64,000 bases of DNA, taken from assembly GCF_950295315.1 (NCBI RefSeq), contig NC_080165.1, positions 6,105,320-6,169,319 on the forward strand, written 5' to 3'. Of the stretch, positions 53,913 through 63,725 are shown one piece after another (the first letter of the stretch is position 1; the number at the start of each line of letters is the position of its first letter). The DNA comes from Erinaceus europaeus (taxonomy: Eukaryota; Chordata; Mammalia; Eulipotyphla; Erinaceidae). Under the pieces are notes generated by a model. The model had not been told where the DNA came from, ran no database searches, and was given only the letters and a program-made list of their open reading frames with translations. The position numbers were made by a program, and so were the translations under genes.

Positions 53913-54223
53913 CTTTTTTTTTCCTCCAGGATTATCACTGGGGCTCGGTGCCTGCACCATGAATCCACTGCTCCTGGAGGCTATTTTTCCCATTTTTTGT
54001 TGCCCTTGTTGTTATTGGGTAAGACAGAGAGAAGTCAAGACAGATGGGGAAGACAGAGAGGGGGAGTGAAAGACAGACACCTGCAGACCTGCTACAATGC
54101 TTGCAAAGTGGCCCCCCTCCCCCGCTGGTGGGGAGCCGGGGGCTCCAAGCAGGATCCTTGCCCGGGTCCTTGTGTTTCGCGCCATGTGCGCTTCACCCAC
54201 GGCCCTACCAACCGACCCCCTAA
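53913..54223 (-). mobile_element. SINE-A long form, minus strand
   Basis: T-run, CCTCCAGGATTATCACTGGG, shortened CAACAA region and a diverged head. TAAAAG at both ends may be a short TSD. Confidence 0.88.
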
Positions 54224-54647
54224 AAGTTTCTTATGTGTTGCAGTTCTAGCAACTCTCATGGCGGAAGCTGAGATCTATCTAAGACACTGCATAGCCGTGT
54301 AACATTTTTACTCCTCATTGTTCTGACTCTGCTCCAAGACTCCTATTACTTGAAAACAGTTCCATTTCCACCAAAACCAGAAAGCAAAACAGTAGGTGAC
54401 GGTCTGGACAAAGGTCTGTGTCTTCCCAAAATTCATTATTTGAAATCCAGTTCCAACGGAAAAGGTTTTCCATCATGGTGGGTTGGAGAAGACATTAGAT
54501 TATTCCATTTTCATTCCATTTTTTTCATTCCCATTTCTGCCCTGAGGAAACATCAGAAGATGGCTTTGTCGGATGCAGAAGAGGGCTCTCACCAGGTACT
54601 GAATGCATCTGCTAACACCTAGTCACGGATTTGCCAGCCTTCAGACT
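54224..54647. other. No recognisable gene or repeat
   Basis: No supported feature. Confidence 0.45.
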
Positions 54648-54785
54648 CTGGGGGGGGGGGGGGGGACGCTTAGTGTTTGAGCCACACAGTCTGTGGTATT
54701 TTTGTTCTGGGGGGGAACGCTTAGCGCTTCAGCCACACAGTCTGTGGTATTTTTGTTGTAGGAGCCCAAATAGATCAAGACAGGC
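54648..54785 (+). repeat. MaLR LTR 3' end, 51-bp tandem duplication, G-run
   Basis: GCCACACAGTCTGTGGTATT fits the 3' end of MLT1/MST-type MaLR LTRs. The unit beginning ACGCTTAG is duplicated with a 51-bp period (54666-54716, 54717-54767). A 16-base G-run precedes it and a shorter one separates the units. Confidence 0.7.
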
Positions 54786-54799
54786 TATTACAATAAAAG

Positions 54800-55138
54800 G
54801 CAGGATCTTGCTTCTCAGTGTTGATCATTCATCTGAGAGCCTGTTAAAATGTGGATTTCTAAGTGAAATAAGTCAGAAACAGAAGGATGAATATGGGATG
54901 ATCTTACTCTCAGGCAGAAGTTGAAAAACAAAATCAGAAGAGAAAACACAAGTAGAACCTGAACTGGAATTGGCGTATTGCACCAAAGTAAAAGACTCTG
55001 GGGTGGGTGGGTGGGGAGAATACAGGTCCATGAAGGATTCAGAGGACCTAGTGGGGGTTGTATTGTTATATGGAAAACTGGGAAATGTTATGCATGTACA
55101 AACTATTGTACTTACTGTCAAATGTAAAACATTAATTC
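54800..55138 (+). mobile_element. L1 3' UTR, plus strand
   Basis: CTAAGTGAAATAAGTCAGAA, GAATATGGGATGATCTTACT and TGTACAAACTATTGTACTTA match a mammalian L1 3' end. The reverse of the same region appears at 61735-62130. The A-tail is missing. Confidence 0.75.
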
Positions 55139-55139
55139 T

Positions 55140-55500
55140 CTCTGCCCTCAGGACCCCCCTTTGGCTGCTGGTTACTGATAACCTTGCTTTCTTGTTCCTT
55201 TAACCGATTAAACCTCTTGCTCAACAATTATTGAAAAGTCTTGACCCCCCCCAGACCCTTTGCCTCCCTACCATATATGATACACATGTCACTTCCTCCT
55301 GTTACCCCTTATAAACCCTGCTTTGCTGTTCAATAAACGGATTTTGTGTGCGACACATTCCCGTGGTGACCTCTGGTGGCAGGCACCTCTTGCTGCACAG
55401 GGAAAGATCCAGTCGCTCACCCCTGCTGCCCTGGGACATTCCTTCCGGGCCCCCGTATCTGGTGCGCAACAGAGTGGGCAAGCCCTAAAGTTTTCGTCCA
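55140..55500 (+). mobile_element. LTR fragment, plus strand, related to 33011-33642
   Basis: CCTTATAAACCCTGCTTTGC and TTCAATAAACGG correspond to the 3' half of the minus-strand LTR at 33011. The 5' half is missing at the junction with the L1 end. Right border uncertain. Confidence 0.65.
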
Positions 55501-55746
55501 AGTAGAGGCTTCCCCACGGAAGAGTCTGACAACTGCACAGTTATGTCCAGCTAAGGATCTGAGGTCCTTCTCAGTGCCATGAAATTCACCAGGGTCTATG
55601 TTGATTCATTCCAAGTCCAAAAAATGTACAGCTTCCTTCCAGAAGGGGTGGACACATCCTCCAGGACTCCAAGTGCAAGCCAATTTGATTTTGCTTTTCC
55701 GAGCTCAAATTTCATCTCAGTTTTCTTCTAGAAAAGAAAGGGGTGC

Positions 55747-55778
55747 AAAACAAAACAAAACAAAACAAAACAAAACAA
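55747..55778. repeat. (AAAAC)n repeat
   Basis: Six AAAAC units. Confidence 0.93.
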
Positions 55779-55784
55779 AGAATT

Positions 55785-56400
55785 TTGGTCCATGTTCCCA
55801 GAGGGGTAAGTGATAGGGGCAGTGAACTAGAGGGCTCTGTATCCCCATTCCACCAGGACCAAAAGCACTTGTCTCAAGGAATCTCATTTTTATATCATCA
55901 ACAAAAGGGAAGCAAATCTGGAAAATACAGAGAAATACAGGCAGTTTCTCTTATCTGAGAGAGAGAATGGGCAAAAAGGGAAGACACCCAGAAGTAGTGA
56001 TAGCTATAAGGGTGACTTAGAAAGAAAGTAAAGAGGGGCAAGGGAGATAACATAGTGATTATGCAAAAAGACTTTCATTACTGAGGTTCTGAGCTCCCAG
56101 GCTCAGTCCCCCTTCACCACTATAAGCCAGAGCTGAGCAGTGCTCTGGTAAAAAAAAAAAAAAAGAAAGAAAAGAAAGAAAGATAAATGAAGGCAGGCCT
56201 TCGAAAAAAACTGGGAAAAATACAGATAATTATAGAATCAGCCCATATCAGCGACCTGGGTAGAACTACTGCTGTTTTCAGTGGAGAGGATAGGGACACA
56301 GAACTCTGGTGGTGGGAAACTTGTATGGAATTATACCTTTCTATCTTACAGTTTTATAAATCAATCAATATTAAATCACTAGCACAAATATTATAAAAAA
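55785..56400 (+). mobile_element. L1-like 3' end, split by SINE-C
   Basis: Blocks 55785-56032 and 56175-56400 align with 4301-4935, ending TATTAAATCACTAGCACAAA. A SINE-C lies between. Confidence 0.65.
56033..56174 (+). mobile_element. SINE-C, plus strand, in L1-like end
   Basis: GGGAGATAACATAGTGATTA head to GAGCAGTGCTCTGGT and poly-A. Younger than the host repeat. Confidence 0.88.
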
Positions 56401-56476
56401 AGAAGGGGTGCAAAGTTGCAAAAATTTCATATTTGCAAAGTATGTCTGTTTTGGAAACTTAGCACCTTTCTTCATG

Positions 56477-56751
56477 ATTTTTTTTTTCTTATATTTATTT
56501 TCCCTTTTGTTGTCCTTGTTGTTCAACATTGCTGTGGCTATTAATGTTATTGTTGTTGGATGGGACAGAGAGAAATGGAGAGAGGAGGGGAAGACAGAGA
56601 GGAGGAAAGAAAGGCAGACACCTTCGCTTCACTGCCTGTGAAGTGACTCCCCTGCAGGAGGGGAGCTGGGGGTTTGAACCAGGATCCTTAAACTGGCCCT
56701 TGCGCTTCATGCCATGTACACTTAACCCGCTGAGCTACCGCCCAACTCCCT
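56477..56751 (-). mobile_element. SINE-A, minus strand
   Basis: T-run, TTCCCTTTTGTTGTCCTTGT, body with a ~20-bp deletion, and GGGAGTTGGGCGGTAGCTCA head. Confidence 0.9.
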
Positions 56752-57179
56752 TGAATTTCTTAATTCCAGCATGATCTGTTTGGGCTCCCAAGCACCTGCT
56801 TCCAGCCCTGACATATCATCTCCTTCAGCCTTAAACTATAGTTGCTCCACAGTTAGAATGGTTGCAATTTGTGCACGTGAATTATTAGCTCACATGAGTC
56901 ACGTCCTAGTATTCAACAGCTTTCACAGATGATATTATTATGTCCATATTATAAAGGGAGGGGCTGCACAGCACACACATTAACACATGCAAGAACTACC
57001 GTCCAAGTCCCCTTCATGGACAAAACTTTAAGAGTGGTGAAGTGCAGGGAGGTTGTGGGGATGTGTTGGAGCCTGGCAGGGTTTGACCTGAGAGATGAGT
57101 TCACCTGGTAAGTCTCCCTCTCTACGGAGGGGTTGAGCAAAAAGGGGACACATAAACCTCAAAAGGTTGGCGGCCATGT
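56752..57179. other. No recognisable gene or repeat
   Basis: Unassigned. The following LTR may start earlier, in this stretch. Confidence 0.4.
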
Positions 57180-57689
57180 AAGTCTTCCCTCCCCCACAAA
57201 AACATCCTGCATCTTCCTGCCAGAGCCTGACATTCCTTAAAGACATTAAGCCTGCTCCACCCTGAATTCCCTGCTACTATGGCCTGTCCCTTTATTATCT
57301 ACATATCAATCTTCTGCTTTGTCTTACAAATGACTAAAGGTCTCCTTCCTAATTCCCCACAGGGTATTGCTAATCTTGCCAGTTGTACCCCTAGCAACAA
57401 TAGCTGGGGAGGTCCATACCATTCCCGGCCCCCTTCTCCACCCCTTTCCTAACCATGTATGGTATTGTCGAGCCACTTCCATTTCTGTCTTGTCTCTTCT
57501 GTGACCTGGAGGAGGGCGAGAGTGAAGACAGAGAGGCTGACGCCAGCCATTGCAGTTGGCGCCACATGGCTTAACCAGGTGTGCTACCACCCGACTCTGG
57601 GGTGTTCGAATGAATAAAGATTTGTATTGCTTTGCCATCATGAGCTTAGTCTCTGGGTTATCTCTTTCTCTCGAGACGCTAGCCAGACA
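57180..57689 (+). mobile_element. LTR, plus strand, approximate 5' end
   Basis: GAATGAATAAAGATTTG (poly-A signal region) and CCCCTTTCCTAACCATGTAT parallel the LTR at 22599, and it ends AGCCAGACA. A possible 6-bp TSD (GTGAAG/GCGAAG) would place its start near 57040. Confidence 0.6.
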
Positions 57690-58099
57690 GCGAAGTAATG
57701 CTTTAAGCCTGTCCCCCTCTCTCTCTCTCTCTCTCTCCACCTCCTTTCTCACCTTTCAATTTCTATCTCTGCCAAAAAAAAAAAAAAAGGGTGGGTATGG
57801 TTCAATGAGTGGTAGATGTGTCACACAGAAACCAAGAGCCATCAAAAATAAATAAATAAATAAATAGGAAGAAAGTGGAACTGGGGGGGAAGCTAAGTAC
57901 CGAACTGGCCCATATTAAAAGCACGGCGACAAAGCTGAGAGGAATCCTAAGACCTCCCACTGCTTTTTTTTTTCCTCTCCAACTAAAGGTAAATGCTTAC
58001 TTTATCATTAAATTTTAAAGAACAGTTTGCAGAAAAAACTGCTTGTATTTAAGAGGAGGAACAAGCAAACAGGTATTAGAATCAAAGAGAACCTCCTCT
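57690..58099. other. No gene; (CT)n, A-run and AAAT repeats
   Basis: (CT)n at 57714-57737, poly-A at 57774-57788 and (AAAT)n near 57846, probably the end of an old SINE whose head I cannot find. Confidence 0.5.
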
Positions 58100-58440
58100 C
58101 CCATCCAGCAGGAGTTGGCTGAGGCCATTGTAACAAAGGACCTTAAGCTGAGTGGCTTGAGCAGCAGTGTATATCTCCTCACAGCTCGGAAAGCCAGAAA
58201 TCCGAGACCGAGGTGTAAACAGGACCATGCTTCCCCCAAAGACGATGGGTAAGTATCTATTGTGGATTTCTTTCCTAACTCCTGGTTTGTGTGTGTGTGT
58301 GTGTGTTTGTGTGTGTGTATGTGGCGGGGGACATAGGTGGACATATCACCGCACACTTCCAAAGTTCACAGTGTTCTCCCTGTGCTCAGATTTTCTTTCT
58401 GGGTGGGTATACCAATAATAACACTACAACCTCACCATAA

Positions 58441-59030
58441 CTTACTTACTTACTTACTTAATTAATTAATTAATTTATTCCCTCCTCAATCGCTATCGAA
58501 CAGGCCATGGCCGGTGCGCTGCTATGTTCCATCGCTGGGGAGCCAGAGACGACCCGAACTGCCCCTGCGGCTCCAGACAGACTATGACCCACCTAGTCAA
58601 CGACTGCCACCTCTCCAGATTCAAAGGAGGTCTCGAAACTTGACATCAGGCTCAACCTGATGCTGTTGACTGGCTATGGAAGAAGGGCAAACGCTAGAAG
58701 AAGAAGATTTATTTATTTATCCTCCAGGGTTATCATAAGCTGGAGCTGGGTCCCTGCACTATAAAGCCACTAATTGTGGTGGCCATCTTTTTTCTATTGT
58801 TGCTGCTGCTGCTGCTATTGTTGGATAGCACAGAGAGAAATCAAGAGAGGAGGGGAAGACAGAGAGAGGGAGAGAAAGAGAGACACCTGCAGACCTGCTT
58901 CACTGCTTGTGAAGCGACCCCCCTGCAAATGGGGAGCCAGACACTCAAAACTGGGATCCCCAAGCAGGTCCTTGTGCTTTGCATTGTGTGTGCTTAAACT
59001 GGTGTGCCACTACTACCCATGCCCACCCCC
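58441..59030 (-). mobile_element. SINE-A long form, minus strand, split by Vingi fragment
   Basis: 58441-58479 is its tail of AAGT and TAAT repeats on the minus strand; 58707-59030 carries the long-form end, body and head. It inserted in the MLT1 LTR. Confidence 0.88.
58480..58706 (+). mobile_element. Vingi 3' fragment, plus strand, in a SINE tail
   Basis: 227 bp matching 52806-53035 almost exactly, with the Cys/His-coding part and the AGAAGAAG end. ATTTATT is repeated at both sides. Strong 5' truncation is typical of these insertions. Confidence 0.92.
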
Positions 59031-59160
59031 ATAACTTTAATTTTATGTGCAACAGTCCCATTTCCAAACAAGATCACATCCTGACTCCAACAAGCCAATC
59101 TCAAAGAGGTTAAGATGGCAACCTATGAATGTTTCCAGGCGCAGTTCAATCTCTAGCTTG

Positions 59161-59504
59161 TTTCTACCAACAACTTCTATCCCTGAACTAGGAGTTGCCC
59201 TGTTCGCCCTTCCCTAGAATCAGCACTGCTGAGTGACCACAAGTTTGTGCCAAAGCTGAGTCTGCCTTTGGCTCCAGGAGTCAAAACATCAGTCAGTCTT
59301 GGTGCCAGTGTCAGTCAGCGTTTCATATTAAGCTCAGCTGCCGGGTACAAAAATGGCGGCCTGCTTTTAGCTGCTGTGACTTGAGATTCTTTGAATTTCT
59401 CACTAAGGGAGTGAGGGGGTTACTGTGTAGAACATAATAGTGACGACATTTGACAGGTTAAATTTGTATTTCAAAAGGGTTTTATTAAACTTCATGAAGT
59501 TGGG
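59161..59504. other. No recognisable gene or repeat
   Basis: No supported feature. Confidence 0.45.
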
Positions 59505-59676
59505 CGTGGCAGTTGGTTCAAGTCCCTGTCTACCACAAGAAGTGCCTGTAAGGGGCAAGCTTCAGCAGCAGTGGAGCAGTACTGCAGCCTGTAGTCTCTC
59601 TCTCTCCCTCTCTCTCTCTCCCTTCCTCCCTTCCCACATCTCTTTGCGCAGGGGCCATGTTAATCTACTCTGTAAT

Positions 59677-59713
<37 letters not shown>

Positions 59714-59765
59714 ACCCCACATCTCTTTGCTTCTCACTAACTAGCAGAAAGAAAAAGGAAAAAAA
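59505..59765 (+). mobile_element. SINE-B-like, plus strand, split by U6
   Basis: GGCGTGGCAGTTGGTTCAAG, GCAGTGGAGCAGTACTGCAG and a CT-rich end, then AGAAAGAAAAAGGAAAAAAA after the U6 insertion. Confidence 0.6.
59648..59715 (-). pseudogene. U6 snRNA retropseudogene, 3' truncated
   Basis: On the minus strand, GTGCTTGCTTCGGCAGCACA and CTAAAATTGGAAC reproduce the first ~69 nt of U6 snRNA with a few changes; the 3' part is missing and there is no A-tail. CCCACATCTCTTTGC is duplicated at 59633-59647 and 59716-59730, so it arrived by target-primed insertion. The U6 promoter is upstream of the RNA and would not have been copied, hence a dead copy. Confidence 0.93.
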
Positions 59766-60169
59766 TAATGGCTATAGTGAGAGAGGCAGTGAGCCCCAGT
59801 GATATGAAAAAGGCCTACAAATTAATTGATTAATTAATCATTATGTTTTAGCAATAAGAGGACAAAAATATTGCTTTACAGAAAGGAGTAGTAACTTTCA
59901 AAACAGTTCCTGGAAAATGACCTATATACAGTACATCATAATGCAAAGTAGGTCAGAATAGTACAAAGTCAGGAGTTTAAATATGAGCGTCACCTATCAG
60001 AGCGTAGGTCCTGTAAGTATTCACAATGCTGCGTGGGTCAGGCGTGACTTTTGTATAATAGATGAGAGAAATGCTGAGGAGAGGGGTTCTTCCTTCTGCC
60101 TCAGCTTTGACTACCAACAATGCCCAGGACAGGGCACCGGGTAGAACATGTCTGAACACGTTGAATTGA
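59766..60169. other. No recognisable gene or repeat
   Basis: AT-rich unassigned sequence. Confidence 0.45.
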
Positions 60170-60935
60170 ATTATTTTTTCAAAAATATATTAATTTTCCC
60201 TTTTGTTGCCTTTGTTGTCTTTTATTGTTGTTGTAGCTATTATTATTGTTGTTGATGTCATCATTGTTGGATAGGACAGAGAAATGGAGAGAGGAGGGGA
60301 AGACAGAGAGGGGGAGAGAAAGACAGTCACCTGCAGACCTGCTTCACCGCCTGTGAAGCGACTCCACTGCAGGTGGGTGTTGGGTAGTATGCCACCTCCC
60401 CCTGGCTTCTGCTTAACCATATGCCTATACATGGATTTACTGATCCCATTCAAAGCTTTGGTCTATTTACATAAATCACTTTTACATTTACATAAAGCAC
60501 TCCCTCCAGGGCATTGGTGGTTCAGTGATAGGATTCTCGCCTGTTCCGCCCCCTCCTTGTCACACTCTGATTTTCACCAGTCACTTTTCTCTCCACCCTC
60601 TCTATATCACATCCTGTTTCCACCCTACTTGGAGAGTATAAAAACAGCTGCTCTTCTGGTTAAAGACACTTGGAAATTGCTTTCCGGCTCCGAGAGTTCC
60701 AGAGTGTATCTCCTGCGGAAGTTAGTGCGGCACGAGTTCCTGATCCCTCTCCCACACAGCAGCCTAGATCGGCTCCAGTTGAGTTCTCTGCAAGTCAGAG
60801 AGCACTAGCTCGGGAAGAAGTACCCTCAGGCTATCCCGGCAGGTGGGGAGCCGGGGCTCGAACTGGGATCCTTCCACAGGTTCTTGTGCTTTGCGCCAAG
60901 TGCGCTTAACCCACTGCGCTACTGCCCCGGCTCCC
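60170..60935 (-). mobile_element. SINE-A, minus strand, split by a solo LTR
   Basis: 60170-60377 has tail, CAACAA region and body; 60842-60935 has the head. The split lies in the GCAGGTGGGGAGC box. Confidence 0.93.
60378..60841 (+). mobile_element. Solo LTR, plus strand, inside SINE-A, perfect 6-bp TSD
   Basis: A 464-bp LTR, TGTTGG...CGGCA, with TATAAAAA at 60637-60644. GGTGGG is duplicated at 60372-60377 and 60842-60847. The usual AATAAA is replaced by GTTAAAGAC. The end region GTTCTCTGCAAGTCAGAGAG resembles that of 36702-37128. Confidence 0.94.
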
Positions 60936-61069
60936 ACGTTTTTGTTTTCTTAACAGTGGTTTATCTCTCTTAACCAGACAGGAAGTATTCAAAGTTCCAT
61001 TTAAAGTATTAAATAAAGACAAATAGTGTTTTTACTATCCACCAGGAATTGCCTATTATAAGTACAATA
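60936..61069. other. No recognisable gene or repeat
   Basis: Short unassigned gap. Confidence 0.4.
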
Positions 61070-61200
61070 AGGGAAAGAGATTCTATTATCTCCATCATTA
61101 AGATAAAGGTTTAAAGAGATTAAATGACTCACAGAGCTCACAGATGACACCAGTGGGTATTCATACTTAGCTTGCTCACATCTGCAACCACTGTGTTACC
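61070..61200 (-). mobile_element. MIR relic, minus strand
   Basis: TATTATCTCCATCATTAAGA, AGATTAAATGACTCACAGAG and ACCACTGTGTTACC fit the reverse of MIR at high divergence. Confidence 0.6.
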
Positions 61201-61369
61201 TTTTCAGTTAACGCCAACAGTGAGCAGCCAAGGCTTCCTTTTCTGAAAGAACTCTTTCACTGAAGTGCTTATTGTGAACCAATCAGCTGTCTGCTCCTGT
61301 CAGAATTCAAGCTGTACTTAAGGGCACCATCTTCAGCATGGCTCTCAACTGAAGTTCAGATTGTCATTG

Positions 61370-61535
61370 ATATAACTTGTCTGTGTAGCCTTGTGTGTGT
61401 TCCTCAGTTTCTCTAAAACTCAGCTTCATTATCTGCAAAAGTCATTATTCCTAACTCACAGAGCTGTGGTTATATGTGTAAAGCATTTGATAGAGTGTTT
61501 GATACATAATTAAAGCTTAATAACTAATAATGTAT
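61370..61535 (+). mobile_element. MIR relic, plus strand
   Basis: CTCAGTTTCTCTAAAACTCA, CAGAGCTGTGGTTATATGTG and TTGATACATAATTAAAGCTT fit the MIR core and 3' end. Confidence 0.65.
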
Positions 61536-61544
61536 AAAAGGCAT

Positions 61545-61725
61545 ATCTGTTTCATATGTAATATTTCATTATAGAGAAAAGTACAACTTGTTTCTTCATT
61601 GCTGATGCACATTTAAGCTATTACTAGTTCTTGACTTTTATAAATAAAGCTACTGTAAATTTCCTTACAAATTCTTTGTGTAGACTTCTGCTTGAATCTC
61701 TTTCCTAGGCTAATGCCTAGTGTAA
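61545..61725 (-). mobile_element. Old L1M fragment, minus strand
   Basis: GACTTTTATAAATAAAGCTA and TTTGTGTAGACTTCTGCTTG fit the L1M 3' UTR in reverse. Confidence 0.65.
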
Positions 61726-61734
61726 ACTATAAGA

Positions 61735-62130
61735 TATATATTGAGATTTTTTAAATTTCTTTATTGGGGGATTAATGGCATAGTCGATGGCAAAATACAA
61801 TCGTTTGTCCATGTGTAACATTTCTCAGTTTTCCACATAACCGTTCAACCCCCACTAGGTCCTCCTCTGCCATCATGTTCCAGGGCCTGAACCCTCACCC
61901 AGACCCCCACCCCAGAGTCTTTGACTTTGGTTCAATACACCAACTCCAGTCCAAGGTCTGCTTAGTGTTTTCCCTTCGGTTCTTGTTTTTCAACTTCTGA
62001 CTATGAGTGAGATCATTCCATATTCATCCTTCTCTTTCTGATTTATCTCACTTCACATATTTCCTTCAAGCTCCATTCAAGAGGAGGTGATGAAGGTGAA
62101 GTCACCTTTTTTTTTTTTTAGTTTAAGCTA
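61735..62130 (-). mobile_element. L1 3' UTR, minus strand
   Basis: Tail side TTTCTTTATTGGGGGATTAA, then CATATTCATCCTTCTCTTTC, which is the reverse of a segment at 54870-54900. 5' truncated near GGTGAAGTCACC. Confidence 0.75.
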
Positions 62131-62149
62131 TCTGAAGCATATATTTTTT

Positions 62150-62640
62150 AATTAATTAATTAACTAACTTTTAAAAGGAGACATTAACAAAACAGTAGGA
62201 TAAGGGAGATACAACTCCACACAATTCCCACCACCAGATCTCTATAGCCCATCCCCTCCCCTGATAGCTTTCCTATTCTTTAACCCTCTGGGAGTATGGA
62301 CCCAGGGTCATTGTGGGATGCAGAAGGTGGAAGGTCTGGCTTCTGTAATTGCTTCCCTGCTGAACATGGGCATTGACAGGTCGGTCCATACTCCCAGTCT
62401 GCCTCTCTCTTTCCTAGTAGGGTGGGTCTCTGGGGAAGCAGAGCTCCAGGACACATTGGTGGGGTCTTCAGTCCAGGGAAGTCTGGTTGGCATCATGCTG
62501 GCATCTGGAACCTGGTGGCTGAGAAGAGAGTTCCTAAAGGCTGGAATAGTGCAGATGAAGTGTTGGAGGGTACTCACTGCAGACTATTGTGTACTTCTGC
62601 TTTCAGGTATATATTTTGCCCTTGTTTATAGATGCATGTG
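62150..62640 (-). mobile_element. L1-like 3' end, minus strand
   Basis: AGGTACAACTCC-type tail side to CTGGTGGCTGAGAAGAGAG. Matches 44800-45180. Confidence 0.75.
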
Positions 62641-63209
62641 AACATATGCTCTATCTCATGGGACCTGGTTTATATCTAGGTTTTGGGACTTTGTTAGGAA
62701 TTAAACCACCTGGAATTGGAGAATACTATGAAAGGAAAGGTTTCACCCGAGTGATGAAGCTGAAGGGTTGTCATTCCACACCTGAAGTCTCTGGTCACAG
62801 TCTGAAGTGCAGCATGCTGGGGTGGCACTCACTGCATTGATTAGGTTGCAATTGGCGGATGCAATATTATTTGATATGAATTGAGAGAAGCATGCAGAAA
62901 AGTGTGCCCCACCCTAAGGTTCCAGGACTGGGGGAAATATAGGCTCTATAGTGGAAATGTGAGGTTCCTGTTGTCTTATGGTTCAAGAAGACAATAGATA
63001 GTTATTGTTATCATCACATTATTTGGTGATTGGGTTAACTTTGAAAGGTCCCTTTGTTAGGGTTTGCTGTATAGTACCCAGCATCTTGTATACAGCTGAG
63101 CCACCGGTTGCTTCTGTTCTCCCTGGTCTAGGCTTTTGAGAGAGTCAACATATGAAAGACTCAGCCTATGTATCAAAAAGACTCAGTCTGTGTTTTAAAA
63201 ATTTCGAGA
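62641..63209. other. Unassigned, perhaps upstream L1-like sequence
   Basis: No second copy recognised in this window. Confidence 0.35.
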
Positions 63210-63595
63210 CATACAATCAATATTTCCCCTCTCATATTAATAGAGATTTATACGACCGTAATTTAATAAGAGTGTACATAAACACCATTCCCACCACCAA
63301 AAGACTGTCCCATCCCCTCACTCTGGGTAGCTTCCCCTAATGTTTCTTCCCAGCTGGGAGTATGGACCAAGCTTTTTTATGAGGTGCAGAAGGTGGGAAA
63401 TCTGGCTTCTGCAACTGCTTCCCTGCTGGACATGGGCATCAGCAGATGCACCTCCCCAGCCTGTCTCTGTCTTTCCCTAGTGGGGCAGGGCTCTGGAGAG
63501 GTGGAGGTTCCAGGACACATGGGTGAGGTCATCTGCCCAGGGAAGTCAGGAAGGCGTCCTGATAACACCTGCAAATTGTTTTGTCATGCTATTTT
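63210..63595 (-). mobile_element. L1-like 3' end, minus strand, older copy
   Basis: GGCTTCTGCAACTGCTTCCC and GGACACATGGGTGAGGTCAT match the family with more changes than 62150-62640. Confidence 0.65.
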
Positions 63596-63725
63596 CCATA
63601 GTGATGGCTCCACAATGAGAAAGGATTACAACTGCTCCGTGTCCCCAACAACCCTTTCCTCATTTTCATTTTTGATGGTAGTCATTATAACGAGTGACTC
63701 ACCGTGGTCTGCATTTGCAGAGCTC

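Larger units (their letters stand above)
58100..59160 (-). mobile_element. MLT1-type MaLR LTR, minus strand, split by nested insertions
   Basis: GTAACAAAGGACCTTAAGCT, GTGGCTTGAGCAGCAG and CTCACAGCTCGGAAAGCCAG fit the reverse of the MLT1 LTR; 59031-59160 (GTCCCATTTCCAAACAAGAT) is its other half. (GT)n at 58286-58321. CCATAACTT is duplicated at the break. Confidence 0.78.

Noticed and set aside
58287..58322. Z-DNA element from (GT)n
   Set aside because: Common dinucleotide repeat inside an old LTR, with no sign of function.
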